Positions 15,964-24,569 are shown, counted from the stretch's first letter. The stretch is 53,614 nucleotides of DNA from Ruminococcus sp. (GCA_017478965.1 JAFVCV010000018.1:1-53614); one strand, 5' to 3'. The notes: generated by a model from the letters alone, not told the origin. Made by a program: numbers and translations.

Positions 15964-16872
15964 TCATTCGCCGCCTTCGCTGCTGTCCTCTTTTCCTATT
16001 GCCGGGGGCGCACCCTCGGCCACAGTCCCACGAACGCTCCTGCCCTTGTCATATTCGTCAAGAAAATGGTGATACTCGTCTCCGATGTGGTAGGAGATGA
16101 TGGTCTGAAGATTTACATTCTCCACGCTGCGGAAAATGTTCATGTCCACCGCCGGGTTATTGGCCCGCAGTTTTCGCAGGAGCAGCTTTATCTCGTGGCG
16201 CTTTGAGGTGCTGCTGCCGTCCTCCTCCACCTTGTTGTTCTTTGTCATCAGGCAGGCGCACTGGATAAACTCCAGGCCGTTATACTTAGCCCAGCTTATG
16301 ATGTCGTCCTCTCTCACCATGTAGAGGGGCCTGATAAGCTGCATACCCTCGAAATTCTCGCTGTGGATCTTAGGCATCATGGTCTGTACCTGTGAGCCGT
16401 AAAGCATTCCCATGAGTATAGTCTCGATGACGTCGTCAAAGTGGTGGCCTAAGGCTATCTTGTTGCAGCCCAGGTCCATGGCGTTCTTATAAAGGTAGCC
16501 CCTCCTCATTCTTGCGCACAGATAGCAGGGGTTGTTCTTCACATTCACCACCGAGCGGAAGATCTGGGTCTTGAAGATCTTTATGGGTATCTCCAGCTCC
16601 CGGGCGTTGTCGATTATTTTTTGCAGGTTGACTTCGTCATAACCCGGGTCCATGACCAGATACTCCACCTCGAAGGGGACCTTCGAGTACCTTTGCAGCC
16701 TCTTCATGCAGACCGCCATTAGCATTGAATCCTTTCCGCCGGAAATGCAGACGGCGATCCTGTCACCCTCTTCGATGAGCTTGTATTCCTTCACCCCTTT
16801 GAGAAATCTTGACCATATGCCCTGGCGGTATTTTTTTATGAGCGAAAGCTCATGCTCGTTAGCCAGCTCCAA
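15964..16872 (-). CDS. TtcA-like tRNA thiolation ATPase (PP-loop)
   Basis: 302 residues of the PP-loop ATP pyrophosphatase family, closest in layout to TtcA, which makes 2-thiocytidine at tRNA position 32. The PP-loop SGGKDS is near residue 46, a CxxC pair (CYLC, followed by ARMRRG) is near 117-120 and a third conserved Cys region lies near 206 (CAC), as expected for Fe-S or persulfide chemistry. GHHFDDVIETILM is the family substrate motif. The start appears to be TTG at 16872, behind AAGGAG with a 9-base spacing. A perfect-consensus promoter lies upstream. Other TtcA/TtuA-like thiolases are possible. Confidence 0.85.
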   Translation of the reverse strand: MELANEHELSLIKKYRQGIWSRFLKGVKEYKLIEEGDRIAVCISGGKDSMLMAVCMKRLQRYSKVPFEVEYLVMDPGYDEVNLQKIIDNARELEIPIKIFKTQIFRSVVNVKNNPCYLCARMRRGYLYKNAMDLGCNKIALGHHFDDVIETILMGMLYGSQVQTMMPKIHSENFEGMQLIRPLYMVREDDIISWAKYNGLEFIQCACLMTKNNKVEEDGSSTSKRHEIKLLLRKLRANNPAVDMNIFRSVENVNLQTIISYHIGDEYHHFLDEYDKGRSVRGTVAEGAPPAIGKEDSSEGGE

Positions 16873-16920
16873 ATCCTCACGCTCCTTGATAACATTTTTT
16901 TTCTCGGTTGACCTCTGTTA

Positions 16921-16949
16921 ATTATATAACATACTTTCCCCGTTGTCAA
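16921..16949 (-). promoter_or_regulatory. Consensus sigma-A promoter of the ttcA-like gene
   Basis: On the minus strand TTGACA (16949-16944), 17-base spacer, TATAAT (16926-16921): a perfect match to consensus. Confidence 0.88.
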
Positions 16950-17012
16950 CTTTTCATTATACATATGCCTGGAGAAAAATATTAACAAAATGTAAAAAAC
17001 ACCGCAGCCCTG

Positions 17013-17041
17013 TTGACGGGGGAGGGGAAAGCTGTTATAAT
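17013..17041 (+). promoter_or_regulatory. Sigma-A promoter of the fur/zur-znu operon
   Basis: TTGACG at 17013-17018, 17-base spacer, TATAAT at 17036-17041. The transcription start would fall near 17048, right at the Fur-like box. Confidence 0.8.
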
Positions 17042-17044
17042 ATC

Positions 17045-17067
17045 AAATTGAGAGTTGTTTTCAATTT
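17045..17067 (+). promoter_or_regulatory. Fur/Zur-like operator
   Basis: Perfect 7-bp inverted repeat AAATTGA (17045-17051) and TCAATTT (17061-17067). The core 15-mer at 17049-17063 matches the 7-1-7 Fur-family pattern TGATAAT-n-ATTATCA at 10 of 14 positions. It overlaps the predicted transcription start, so a bound regulator would block the operon. The neighbouring zinc transporter makes Zur the likely ligand. Confidence 0.65.
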
Positions 17068-17086
17068 CAAAAAGGAGGGACTTGAA

Positions 17087-17488
17087 ACGGCTAAGTATAA
17101 TACTGTCCAGAAGGAGGAGCTGCTGGAGTTCCTGGCACAGCACAGGACCGAGGCGTTTACGGTCAGGCAGATATGCGAGCTGATGAAGGCTGACGGGGGA
17201 CTGAAGAAGGCGCCGGGGGAAAGCACTCTTTACAGGCTCATCAAGGAGCTGGTGGAGAGCGGCACGGTCAAAAGGACCGTCAAGGGCAGCAGCAGGCAGT
17301 TTGTTTATCAGCTCACCGACGGAGAAAGCTGTCATCATCATCTGCATATGAAGTGCGTGAGCTGCGGAAAGCTTTTTCACATGGACGATGAGGAGAGCAG
17401 TGAGCTGGTGGAAAGGATACTCAAAAGCGACAGCTTTGAGATAGACAGCAGCGCTGTGCTGCCAGGCAAGTGCGGAGAATGCAGATGA
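17087..17488 (+). CDS. Fur-family regulator, probably Zur, with apparent ACG start
   Basis: 133 residues with the Fur layout: an N-terminal winged helix (to about 80, with STLYRLIKELVESG as recognition region), the metal-sensing HHHLHMKC segment, and two CxxC structural zinc pairs (CVSC and a C-terminal CGEC). The next genes encode a zinc importer, so it most likely represses zinc uptake. The ribosome site AAAGGAGG (17070-17077) points to codon ACG at 17087, where the expected M-A-K-Y start would need ATG. The only in-frame standard start upstream, TTG at 17048, coincides with the predicted transcript start and precedes the ribosome site. The frame is open further upstream but lacks a sensible start. 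Confidence 0.82.
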   Translation, partial: TAKYNTVQKEELLEFLAQHRTEAFTVRQICELMKADGGLKKAPGESTLYRLIKELVESGTVKRTVKGSSRQFVYQLTDGESCHHHLHMKCVSCGKLFHMDDEESSELVERILKSDSFEIDSSAVLPGKCGECR

Positions 17489-17549
17489 GGGTCAGAGCTT
17501 TTCCGGGAAAGCAAAAGTAAGAACGGTCAATGAGAAGTAAGAAAGTAAG

Positions 17550-18548
17550 ATGAAAGTTATGAAAGCGAAAAAGATCTTTACAGCGGCTATTCTATGCGCC
17601 GCTTTATGCTCCGCTATGACTGGCTGCGGCGGGTCGGACAAAAAGGACAGCCCGCAGAAAAGCGGGCTGAACGTGGTGTGTACAAGCTTTGCGGCCTACG
17701 ACTGGACCTGTGAGATAGTGGGGGACCACAGCGATGAGGTGGAGGTGACTTACCTGCTGGAGAGCGGGGTGGACCTTCACAGCTATCAGCCTTCGGTGGC
17801 GGATATCACAAAGATATCTGACTGCGACGTGTTTATTTATGTCGGCGGTGAGTCTGAGAGCTGGACGGAGGACCTTTTGAAGGAGGCCCGCAATAAGGAC
17901 ATGAAGACTCTCAGGCTCCTTGACATCGGTACTGCGGTCGAGGAGGAGCTCAAAGAGGGCATGGAGGCCGAGAGCGAAGAAGAGCCTGAAGACGGGCACG
18001 GGGAAGAAACAGAATATGACGAGCACGTCTGGCTGTCGCTGAGAAATGCGCAGGTCTTCTGTGAGGAGATAGCGGACCTTCTGGGCGAAGCCGACAGCGA
18101 AAACGCTGAGGACTATAAGTCTAACGCTCAGAGCTACTGCGGAAAATTAGGTGCTCTTGACACAAAGTTCACGGAGCTTTTCAGCGAGCACCCGGGTACT
18201 GTGCTGATCTTCGGGGACAGGTTCCCTTTCAGGTATTTCTGCGCCGACCATGGGGTGGACTACTATGCGGCTTTTGCAGGCTGCTCGGCTGAGACAGAGG
18301 CCAGCTTTGAGACGGTGACGTTTCTGGCCGGCAAGGTCGATGAGCTTGATGTGGGGACCGTTTTCACCATAGAGAATTCTGACGGGCGGGTAGCTCAGTC
18401 TATCGTACAGACTGCTGAGAAGAGCGGCGTCAGGATAGCGCAGCTGGATTCCGTCCAGAGCGTCAGCCGGCAGGATATGGACAATGGCAGGAACTATCTT
18501 TCAATAATGGAAAAGAATTATGACACTTTAAAAGAGGCTTTGGGATAA
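17550..18548 (+). CDS. znuA: Zinc ABC transporter substrate-binding lipoprotein
   Basis: 332 residues of the ZnuA/TroA cluster A-I binding proteins, capturing zinc outside the membrane. Signal peptide with lipobox ending at Cys26 (MTGCG). Metal-ligand regions: His77 in DLHSYQPS and His159 in DEHVWLS. An acidic, His-containing loop (about 137-158, many Glu) precedes the second ligand, a hallmark of zinc-type members. The third usual His is replaced: the segment reads GDRFPFRYF at 222-230 where others have HDAFGYF, so coordination may use Asp or the C-terminal Glu in FTIENSD. Follows the Fur-family gene by 61 bases; overlaps znuC by one base. Confidence 0.92.
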   Translation: MKVMKAKKIFTAAILCAALCSAMTGCGGSDKKDSPQKSGLNVVCTSFAAYDWTCEIVGDHSDEVEVTYLLESGVDLHSYQPSVADITKISDCDVFIYVGGESESWTEDLLKEARNKDMKTLRLLDIGTAVEEELKEGMEAESEEEPEDGHGEETEYDEHVWLSLRNAQVFCEEIADLLGEADSENAEDYKSNAQSYCGKLGALDTKFTELFSEHPGTVLIFGDRFPFRYFCADHGVDYYAAFAGCSAETEASFETVTFLAGKVDELDVGTVFTIENSDGRVAQSIVQTAEKSGVRIAQLDSVQSVSRQDMDNGRNYLSIMEKNYDTLKEALG

Positions 18549-19306
18549 TGAGTAAAAAGCAAGTCAGCAGCGGTGAAAAACAAAAGCCAAAGCAGATAGA
18601 ATGTAAAAATGCGGCCCTTGGGTATGAGGGCAGTGCGGTGGTGGAGGGGCTGGACTTCTCGGTCAGGAGCGGGGACTATCTTTGTATCCTGGGGGAGAAC
18701 GGTTCGGGCAAGAGCACGCTGATAAAGGCGCTGTTAGGCCTTCAGAGCCTGATGTCCGGGACCATCGAATGGACCGGCGGGCTGACACCAAAGGAGATAG
18801 GATATCTTCCTCAGCAGACCTTAGTCCAGAGGGATTTTCCCGCATCGGTCAGGGAGATAGTTATAAGCGGCTGTCTCTCGAAGACCGGGCTGCGGCCGTT
18901 TTACAATAAGGCCGAGAAAAAGCTTGCAGCGGACAACATGGAAAGGCTGGGCATAACCGAGCTTTCGGGCCGGTGCTACAGGGAGCTTTCCGGAGGTCAG
19001 CAGCAGAGGGTGCTGCTGGCCAGGGCGCTTTGCGCCACGGGCAAGCTCCTGCTCCTTGATGAGCCGGTGACGGGCCTTGACCCCAAGGCCCAGATGGACC
19101 TCTACGAGCTGATAGCGGGGCTTAACAGGCAGGGGATAACCGTGATAATGGTCTCCCACGACGTCAATGCGGCGGTCAGATATGCCAGCCATATCCTTCA
19201 CATCGGCAGCCGCAGACAGCTGTTCTTCGGGGAGAAGAACGCTTATATGGACAGCAGGATAGGCAGGACCTTCTTAGCGGAGGAAGGCGGTGAGGACGTT
19301 GGCTGA
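18548..19306 (+). CDS. znuC: Zinc ABC transporter ATPase
   Basis: 252 residues, ATP-binding subunit of the zinc importer. Walker A GENGSGKST, Q-loop in GYLPQQ, signature LSGGQQQRV, Walker B LLLLDEP and switch His in MVSHD are all intact. Its ATG overlaps the znuA stop (TAATG) and its end overlaps the permease start by 17 bases, so the three are translationally coupled. Confidence 0.94.
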   Translation: MSKKQVSSGEKQKPKQIECKNAALGYEGSAVVEGLDFSVRSGDYLCILGENGSGKSTLIKALLGLQSLMSGTIEWTGGLTPKEIGYLPQQTLVQRDFPASVREIVISGCLSKTGLRPFYNKAEKKLAADNMERLGITELSGRCYRELSGGQQQRVLLARALCATGKLLLLDEPVTGLDPKAQMDLYELIAGLNRQGITVIMVSHDVNAAVRYASHILHIGSRRQLFFGEKNAYMDSRIGRTFLAEEGGEDVG

Positions 19307-20213
19307 GATGATAGACACCCTGGCGGGGTATTTTGAATTTTCCATCATCAGATATGCGCTGATAGTAGGACTTCTCATAGCCCTTTGCTCCTCTCTGCTG
19401 GGAGTGACTCTGGTGCTGAAAAGATTTTCGTTCATCGGCGACGGGCTTTCCCATGTGGCCTTCGGGGCCATGTCGATCGCAACGGTACTGGAGGTCACGC
19501 TCAAGGCGGCCAAGTACAGCGACAATAAGCTGGCCAGGGCCATAGTGGACGTCATCGACCGCAGCAGCAGCATGGCGGTCATCCTTCCCATTACCATACT
19601 GGCGGCGGTACTGCTTTTGAAGACCGGTCAGAACACCCGGATAAAGGGCGATGCTGCGGTAGCCATGATCTCTGTGGGGGCCTTAGCTGTGGGGTATATG
19701 CTCATAAACCTGTTCTCGGCCTCGGCTAACGTCACAGGGGACGTTTGCAGCACACTGTTCGGCTCGACCCTCATACTTACCCTGACCAAGGAGGAGGTCT
19801 GGCTCTGCGTTATAATGGCGGCGATCGTCATTGCCACATTCCTGGTTTTCTACAACAAGATATTCGCTGTGACCTTTGATGAGAATTTTGCCCGGGCCAC
19901 CGGCGTGCAGTCAGGGGCATACAATCTGCTGATAGCGGTAATAACGGCGTTCATAATCGTGCTGGCCATGAATCTGGTCGGCTCGCTGCTCATATCGGCG
20001 CTTATAATCTTTCCGGCACTGTCGGCAATGAGGGTGTTCAAAAGTTTCAGGAGCGTCATAATCTGCTCGGCGGTCATCTCTGTCATCTGCGCCGGGGCGG
20101 GAATGATAGCCTCGATCTTGTTCTCAACTCCGGTGGGGTCCACCATCGTGATCGCTGACATAGCTGTGTTTGCTGTTTTCAGCCTGATCTCGTCTGTATT
20201 AAGGAGGGCGTAA
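19290..20213 (+). CDS. znuB: Zinc ABC transporter permease
   Basis: 307 residues with about eight membrane helices, ABC-3 family permease of metal importers. The family signature GDGLSHVAFGA and a GDVCSTLFGS coupling segment are visible. The start was taken as GTG at 19290 because GGAGG ends 6 bases upstream; TTG at 19299 and ATG at 19308 are alternatives. Compared with short ZnuB proteins, it has a longer loop near residue 70-90 (KYSDNKLARAIVDVIDRS). It is followed at once by a lipoprotein gene whose ATG begins one base after the stop. Confidence 0.92.
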   Translation: MRTLAEMIDTLAGYFEFSIIRYALIVGLLIALCSSLLGVTLVLKRFSFIGDGLSHVAFGAMSIATVLEVTLKAAKYSDNKLARAIVDVIDRSSSMAVILPITILAAVLLLKTGQNTRIKGDAAVAMISVGALAVGYMLINLFSASANVTGDVCSTLFGSTLILTLTKEEVWLCVIMAAIVIATFLVFYNKIFAVTFDENFARATGVQSGAYNLLIAVITAFIIVLAMNLVGSLLISALIIFPALSAMRVFKSFRSVIICSAVISVICAGAGMIASILFSTPVGSTIVIADIAVFAVFSLISSVLRRA

Positions 20214-20214
20214 G

Positions 20215-20823
20215 ATGAAGATTAAAATAATGTCGGCTGCTGTTCTGGCAGTGATGATGCTCGGCGGCTGCGGCGATACCTCGAAGGTGGATAAAATAAT
20301 CGCTGACAGCAGGGCCGCCGAAGATGTTGAGCTGAATGCTGCGGACAAGGCGGTGGCAGATCAGGCCGAAAGGGAGGCCATGAACTATCTGCTGAGTTCC
20401 GAGTCTGCCTTTGTGGCAGATAGCCCTGAGGGACCTGAGATATCGCAGGAGGACCTTAAAAACGGTGATATCGACATCGACCTGGTGGGCGTTAACTCCA
20501 ACATCACCTATGCGCAGGTGTTCGCCATGGTGAATTCGCCGGAGGAGTATGTGGGGAAGACTGTCAGAGTTGAGGGGACCTTCGCCCATACCGTTGACGG
20601 AGGCAAGGATTACTATGCGGTGTTCATAGCCGACGCCGCTGCCTGCTGTCAGCAGGGAATGGAATTCGTCAGGGCAGGGGAGTACGCTTTCCCACAGGAT
20701 TACCCGGCGGTGGATACGGATATCCAGGTCACCGGGACCTTTGCGACCTATGATGAGAACGGCTACACCTACTGCACTCTGGAAAATGCAGTCATGACGG
20801 ACTCAGTGAAGAGTGAAAACTGA
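20215..20823 (+). CDS. Zinc-operon lipoprotein with OB-like domain and Cys-Cys motif
   Basis: 202 residues. Signal peptide with lipobox LGGC (Cys19), a charged helical region (25-75), then a beta-rich domain from about 95 (TYAQVFAMVNSPEEYVGKTVRVEGTF ... VTGTFATYDENGYTYCTLENA). The strand ends and an ADAAACCQQGMEF segment resemble the OB-fold half of DUF1980/YcgQ-type proteins, some of which are linked to zinc homeostasis. Fourth gene after the regulator and directly adjoining znuB, so it is probably repressed with the importer. A role as an extracellular zinc-handling accessory is inferred; not a named family. Confidence 0.72.
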   Translation: MKIKIMSAAVLAVMMLGGCGDTSKVDKIIADSRAAEDVELNAADKAVADQAEREAMNYLLSSESAFVADSPEGPEISQEDLKNGDIDIDLVGVNSNITYAQVFAMVNSPEEYVGKTVRVEGTFAHTVDGGKDYYAVFIADAAACCQQGMEFVRAGEYAFPQDYPAVDTDIQVTGTFATYDENGYTYCTLENAVMTDSVKSEN

Positions 20824-20861
20824 ACAAGCGGACAGTATCGTCCTTTGGACGATGGGTCCCT

Positions 20862-20895
20862 GCCCCCTTCCCCGGCCTGCGGAAGGGGGCTTTTT
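20862..20895 (+). terminator. Intrinsic terminator of the znu operon
   Basis: Perfect 10-bp stem GCCCCCTTCC (20862-20871) / GGAAGGGGGC (20881-20890), then five Ts. Confidence 0.93.
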
Positions 20896-20936
20896 GCTGC
20901 TATGACAGCCCGGCCAAAAATATGATCCTTCGGTCA

Positions 20937-20965
20937 TTGACAAAACAGTGTTTGTATGTTACAAT
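20937..20965 (+). promoter_or_regulatory. Sigma-A promoter of the EAL-domain gene
   Basis: TTGACA at 20937-20942, 17-base spacer, TACAAT at 20960-20965. The start codon is 56 bases downstream. Confidence 0.82.
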
Positions 20966-21020
20966 AAGATGAATAAGTATATGATACTTTTTGTATGAGA
21001 AGTGAAAGGGAAATCCGGGT

Positions 21021-23117
21021 ATGAATTACAGCTGCAATGAAAAGGACCTGAGGGTCATCGGCAGTTTCGCCGAGAAAGCGTCCTTCGCCAAGAACGAAAG
21101 GGACCTCAGACAGGCGGAGGAGGAATACTGGAACAGGCTGAGCCGGGAGGCGCAGACTGAGGAAAGCGTTATCGACCTCTGGCACAACATTGTTGCCATG
21201 AGTTTTGATCTGGTGCGGCACAAAGCTGCCAGCGCTGACAATTCCAGGGCCAGGAGGATACTTGACCTGGGGCCTGAGGAAAGGGAGATCTTTGAGCAGG
21301 TAGGGGACATCATTGATGAGAACGCCTTTACCTACCATTTTCAGCCCATCGTCGATGCTTCCAGCGGGGAGATATATTCCTATGAGGCACTGATGAGGCC
21401 TGAGGGCAGGGAGGGCATAACGCCCTATACCATATTGAAGTATGCAGAGCTTTCTGACAGGCTGGGTGAGATAGAGAAACTCACTTTCCTGAACGTTCTG
21501 GGAGCGGTGGAAAATGAGGGCGGCAGATTTTTCGGCAGGCCGGTGTTCATCAACAGCATACCCAATGTCAGGCTAAGCGACGAGGTCAGCGGCAGGATAA
21601 ACGCATTGCTCAAAAAGCACTCCGGGGACGTGGTGGTCGAGATCACCGAGGGGGCTGAGTATGACGAGTATCAGCTCAGTGCGGTCAAGGAAAGGTACGG
21701 GGTACTGGACATCAAGCTGGCCATCGACGACTACGGCACCGGGTTCTCAAATGTTAAGAACCTGCTGAGATATATGCCGGAGTATGTGAAGATAGACAGG
21801 GAGCTTCTCAGCGGCATAAGCAAGGACCTGAAGAAAAAGCACTTTGTCAGGGAGATAGTCGATTTCTGCCACGACAACGGCATACTGGCTCTGGCGGAGG
21901 GCGTGGAGACCTCGGAGGAGCTGAGAACGGTCATACTCTTCGGGGTGGACCTTATTCAGGGCTATTATACTGCCCGGCCCTCTGCTGAGGTCATCGGGTC
22001 GATACCCTCGGAGATAAAGCAGGAGATAGTGCTTTACAGGCAGGAGCGGCAGGACGGCAAGGCCAAGCAGATATACAAGTCGGCTCCGGGGGAGCACGTC
22101 ATGCTGGAAAGGCTTGTCAAGGAGAGCTACAGCTGTGTGTTCGTAGGCGAGGAATGCAGCGGCACCACAGTGACGGTCATGGGAAGGACAAATCTTGACA
22201 CTGATATACATATAGTCACCGCACCGGGCTTTCAGGGTACCCTTGCCATTGAGAACGTGCATCTGTCAAATGTCAAGGGCAGGCCCTGCATAGACATAGG
22301 CGAGGGCAGCCGGACGGAGCTGAAGATAATAGGTGAGAGCAGGCTGATGCACACAGGCATAAGGGTGCCGGAGAAGAGTGCGCTGATGGTAACGGGACAG
22401 GGGAGCGTCTTCATCACCCTGGACGGTACGGATTATTACGGCATCGGAAACGATCTGTCTTCCAGAAACGGCAGCATCACCATGTGCCATAACGCACTTA
22501 TCGAGATGGAGAGCATAAGCCAGTCAGGGGTGCTCATCGGCTCCGGGCTGGGGGGCGAGATATCCATAAACAGCGGAAAATACGTACTCAGGTCCGGGGG
22601 CAAGCACTGCGTGGGCATCGGAGCCTATAACGGCGATGTTGACCTGAGACTGAGAGAGTGCGACATCGAGGCCAACATCTCCGGGGAGCTGGTGACGGTG
22701 CTCGGGTCTATGAACGGCAAGGCGCACATAGATATCAGGAATTCCAGCTTCCGCAGTCATGCCAGCGGTGAGGTCGGAGTGGCCATAGGGACGGTCAGGG
22801 GCAGCTTTGCGAAAATCGCTGTGGACTGCACCAATACGGTCATGACACTGCTGTGCGACGATCTGGCGGCCATGGGTTCGTTTGACGGGGATTCGGATAT
22901 CGTCATCGAAAGGGCCTTAGTCAGGATAAACGCCGGAGGTAACGACGCCATGGCCTTTGGCGGCAGCAAGGGCGAGACCTCGCTCATTATCCACTACGCA
23001 GACTGTGCGGTGAACTTCACTACCACCAACCAGAGGATAACCAAGGCGGTGTTCAAGGAAAGTTCGGATATGCCAAGGTGCAGAGTGATACTCAACGGTG
23101 AGGAAACTTATCTTTGA
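21021..23117 (+). CDS. EAL cyclic-di-GMP phosphodiesterase with beta-helix-like C-terminal domain
   Basis: 698 residues, no signal peptide or membrane helix. Residues 1-95 are helical and charged. An EAL domain follows (about 100-345) with all catalytic elements visible: EAL at 122-124, the Asn of FINSIPN, the Glu of EITEGAEY, DDYGTGFSN, KID, the Glu of AEGVET and the Gln of IQGYY, so hydrolysis of cyclic-di-GMP to pGpG is expected. Residues about 365-698 are short repeated beta strands with many Gly, Asn and Ser at turns (GSITMCHNALIEMES, GEISINSGKYVLRSGG, GKAHIDIRNSSFRSH), the look of a right-handed parallel beta-helix or Cthe_2159-type carbohydrate-binding fold. The start has GAAAGGGAAA upstream; single-gene unit. 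A cytoplasmic sugar- or polymer-responsive phosphodiesterase is the simplest reading (inference). Confidence 0.88.
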   Translation: MNYSCNEKDLRVIGSFAEKASFAKNERDLRQAEEEYWNRLSREAQTEESVIDLWHNIVAMSFDLVRHKAASADNSRARRILDLGPEEREIFEQVGDIIDENAFTYHFQPIVDASSGEIYSYEALMRPEGREGITPYTILKYAELSDRLGEIEKLTFLNVLGAVENEGGRFFGRPVFINSIPNVRLSDEVSGRINALLKKHSGDVVVEITEGAEYDEYQLSAVKERYGVLDIKLAIDDYGTGFSNVKNLLRYMPEYVKIDRELLSGISKDLKKKHFVREIVDFCHDNGILALAEGVETSEELRTVILFGVDLIQGYYTARPSAEVIGSIPSEIKQEIVLYRQERQDGKAKQIYKSAPGEHVMLERLVKESYSCVFVGEECSGTTVTVMGRTNLDTDIHIVTAPGFQGTLAIENVHLSNVKGRPCIDIGEGSRTELKIIGESRLMHTGIRVPEKSALMVTGQGSVFITLDGTDYYGIGNDLSSRNGSITMCHNALIEMESISQSGVLIGSGLGGEISINSGKYVLRSGGKHCVGIGAYNGDVDLRLRECDIEANISGELVTVLGSMNGKAHIDIRNSSFRSHASGEVGVAIGTVRGSFAKIAVDCTNTVMTLLCDDLAAMGSFDGDSDIVIERALVRINAGGNDAMAFGGSKGETSLIIHYADCAVNFTTTNQRITKAVFKESSDMPRCRVILNGEETYL

Positions 23118-23276
23118 TGGGAAGAAAGGGAGCGTGACAGGCAGATATCAAAGAATAGCCGGATCTGCGGTAAAATAAAACGGGATAGGGGAGATACGGA
23201 AAGCATTTCCCCTGAAAGACAGACGATTTGTTGTGACAGGTTCAAAAGAGAGATAAAGACAGAAGGAGACGAGGTC

Positions 23277-23882
23277 ATGAATAAGGAGAGAACGTTTGAG
23301 GCACCTGTATATCAGGGCCATGAAAAAGAGATGTACAATGAGATCGACAATTTCCTCGGTATGTCGGCAAAATACAGTCCGGCAGGAGCGAGGAAGATAA
23401 GGATATGCGGCCTGCTGGGAGGACTTGCGGCGGCGTTGGTGCTGTATGTGGGGTCTGACAAGGTGAGGGCTGACGATAAGTTCGGGTTCACGGTGACAAT
23501 GCTGCTTCTGGCGGCCTGCGGGCTGAGTTTTTTCTTCTTCTACGGGAGAAAGCCTTTCCCCATGATGGAGGAATTCAAGAAGATAGTGGCCGAGGACGGA
23601 GTGCAGAGGATATACACGGATATGAAGATATCCCGCCATATAAAGGGCAGCGGTTTCTCAGTGGGTGATGAATATGTTTTCAATAATTCCCTGGGACTTT
23701 TCCGAATGAGAGACGTGAAGAACGTGTATATAGCCGAGTATCCGGGCAGGGGCGGTAAGGAGTATCATGCCGCTTTTGAAATGTCGGACGGCAGAAAGAT
23801 ACCGATGAAAAGACTTATGGGTCTGAGAGATGAAAAACGCATACAGGAGTTTATGGGAATAAAGAGTATGTTCAGAGTGTAA
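23277..23882 (+). CDS. Unrecognised two-helix membrane protein
   Basis: 201 residues. A polar N-terminus (1-40), two membrane helices (about 43-60 and 70-88), then a cytoplasmic domain of about 110 residues with alternating strands (YVFNNSLGLFRMRDVKNVYIAEY), reminiscent of bacterial PH/YcxB-like domains but not confidently assignable. The start ATG has an AGAAGGAGACGAGGTC site. It lies 160 bases after the EAL gene with no terminator between, so it may share that transcript. Function unknown. Confidence 0.75.
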   Translation: MNKERTFEAPVYQGHEKEMYNEIDNFLGMSAKYSPAGARKIRICGLLGGLAAALVLYVGSDKVRADDKFGFTVTMLLLAACGLSFFFFYGRKPFPMMEEFKKIVAEDGVQRIYTDMKISRHIKGSGFSVGDEYVFNNSLGLFRMRDVKNVYIAEYPGRGGKEYHAAFEMSDGRKIPMKRLMGLRDEKRIQEFMGIKSMFRV

Positions 23883-23885
23883 ACA

Positions 23886-23912
23886 AAAAGGCGTCCCCTG
23901 CGGACGCCTTTT
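23886..23912. terminator. Bidirectional terminator after the two-helix protein gene
   Basis: Stem AAAAGGCGTCC (23886-23896) / GGACGCCTTTT (23902-23912) with a 5-base loop. A-rich and T-rich arms allow action on both strands; the convergent YfbR gene ends 79 bases away. Confidence 0.88.
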
Positions 23913-23990
23913 ACTGTTCAGTGTTCAATTTGCACCGGGCAGGCCACGGACAAAATAAGGCCTGGCCCCGGTCCCCATATGCGCCTGCGC

Positions 23991-24569
23991 TTATGCCTGT
24001 TCGTCAAGGGTAAGGTCGTAGGCCGGTATGAATTCTTTCAGGAATACCTCGACCTCAGGTATATCCAGCTTTTTTATAGCCTCCAGGGTGGACTTTTCTG
24101 CGGAGAGAAAATCGCTGTTGCCCATCTTGCGTTCCTCTATGCACTTTATCAGCGCCGAGAGCTTGTCGGCACCCTTGACTAAGCGCCAAAGCTCCTCTTC
24201 TTCCTCAGTGGGACCTAAGAGCGGCTCGTAGTCCCCCCGCAGGTCCTCAGGAAGATAGGAAAGCAGGGTGTCCTTTGCTTTCTCCTCTATCTCACCATAG
24301 GCGCCTTTTATAGCCTTGCTGTAGTACTTTATAGGCGTTGGCAGGTCCCCGGTGATTATCTCGGTGGTGTCGTGGTACATGGCCAGCAGAGCGCACCTTT
24401 CCGCATTCACATTCCCGCCGAAGCGCCTGTTGCGTATAAGGGCAAGTGCGTGGGCGATAAAGGCCGTTTCCAGGCTGTGGACGCTGATGTTCTCACTGAT
24501 GGTGTTTCTCATCAGCGCCCACCTGTTTATATATTTCATTCTCGAAATGACTGCAAAAAATCTTTCCAT
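23991..24569 (-). CDS. HD-domain 5'-deoxynucleotidase, YfbR family
   Basis: 192 residues of the HD phosphohydrolase superfamily, YfbR branch, which dephosphorylates deoxynucleoside 5'-monophosphates. Metal-binding motif residues are visible: His in VHSLETAF near 31, the HD pair in MYHDTTEII near 67, and the later Asp in KGADKLSALIKC near 136. TGDLPTPIKY is the conserved YfbR loop. The start was placed at MERFFAV because AAGGGAGG lies just upstream; an ATG 39 bases earlier was rejected. Length matches the family. Confidence 0.9.
   Translation of the reverse strand: MERFFAVISRMKYINRWALMRNTISENISVHSLETAFIAHALALIRNRRFGGNVNAERCALLAMYHDTTEIITGDLPTPIKYYSKAIKGAYGEIEEKAKDTLLSYLPEDLRGDYEPLLGPTEEEEELWRLVKGADKLSALIKCIEERKMGNSDFLSAEKSTLEAIKKLDIPEVEVFLKEFIPAYDLTLDEQA

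Noticed and set aside
17604-18026. Minus-strand open frame inside znuA
   Set aside because: Shadow of the binding-protein gene; no start context and no homology seen.
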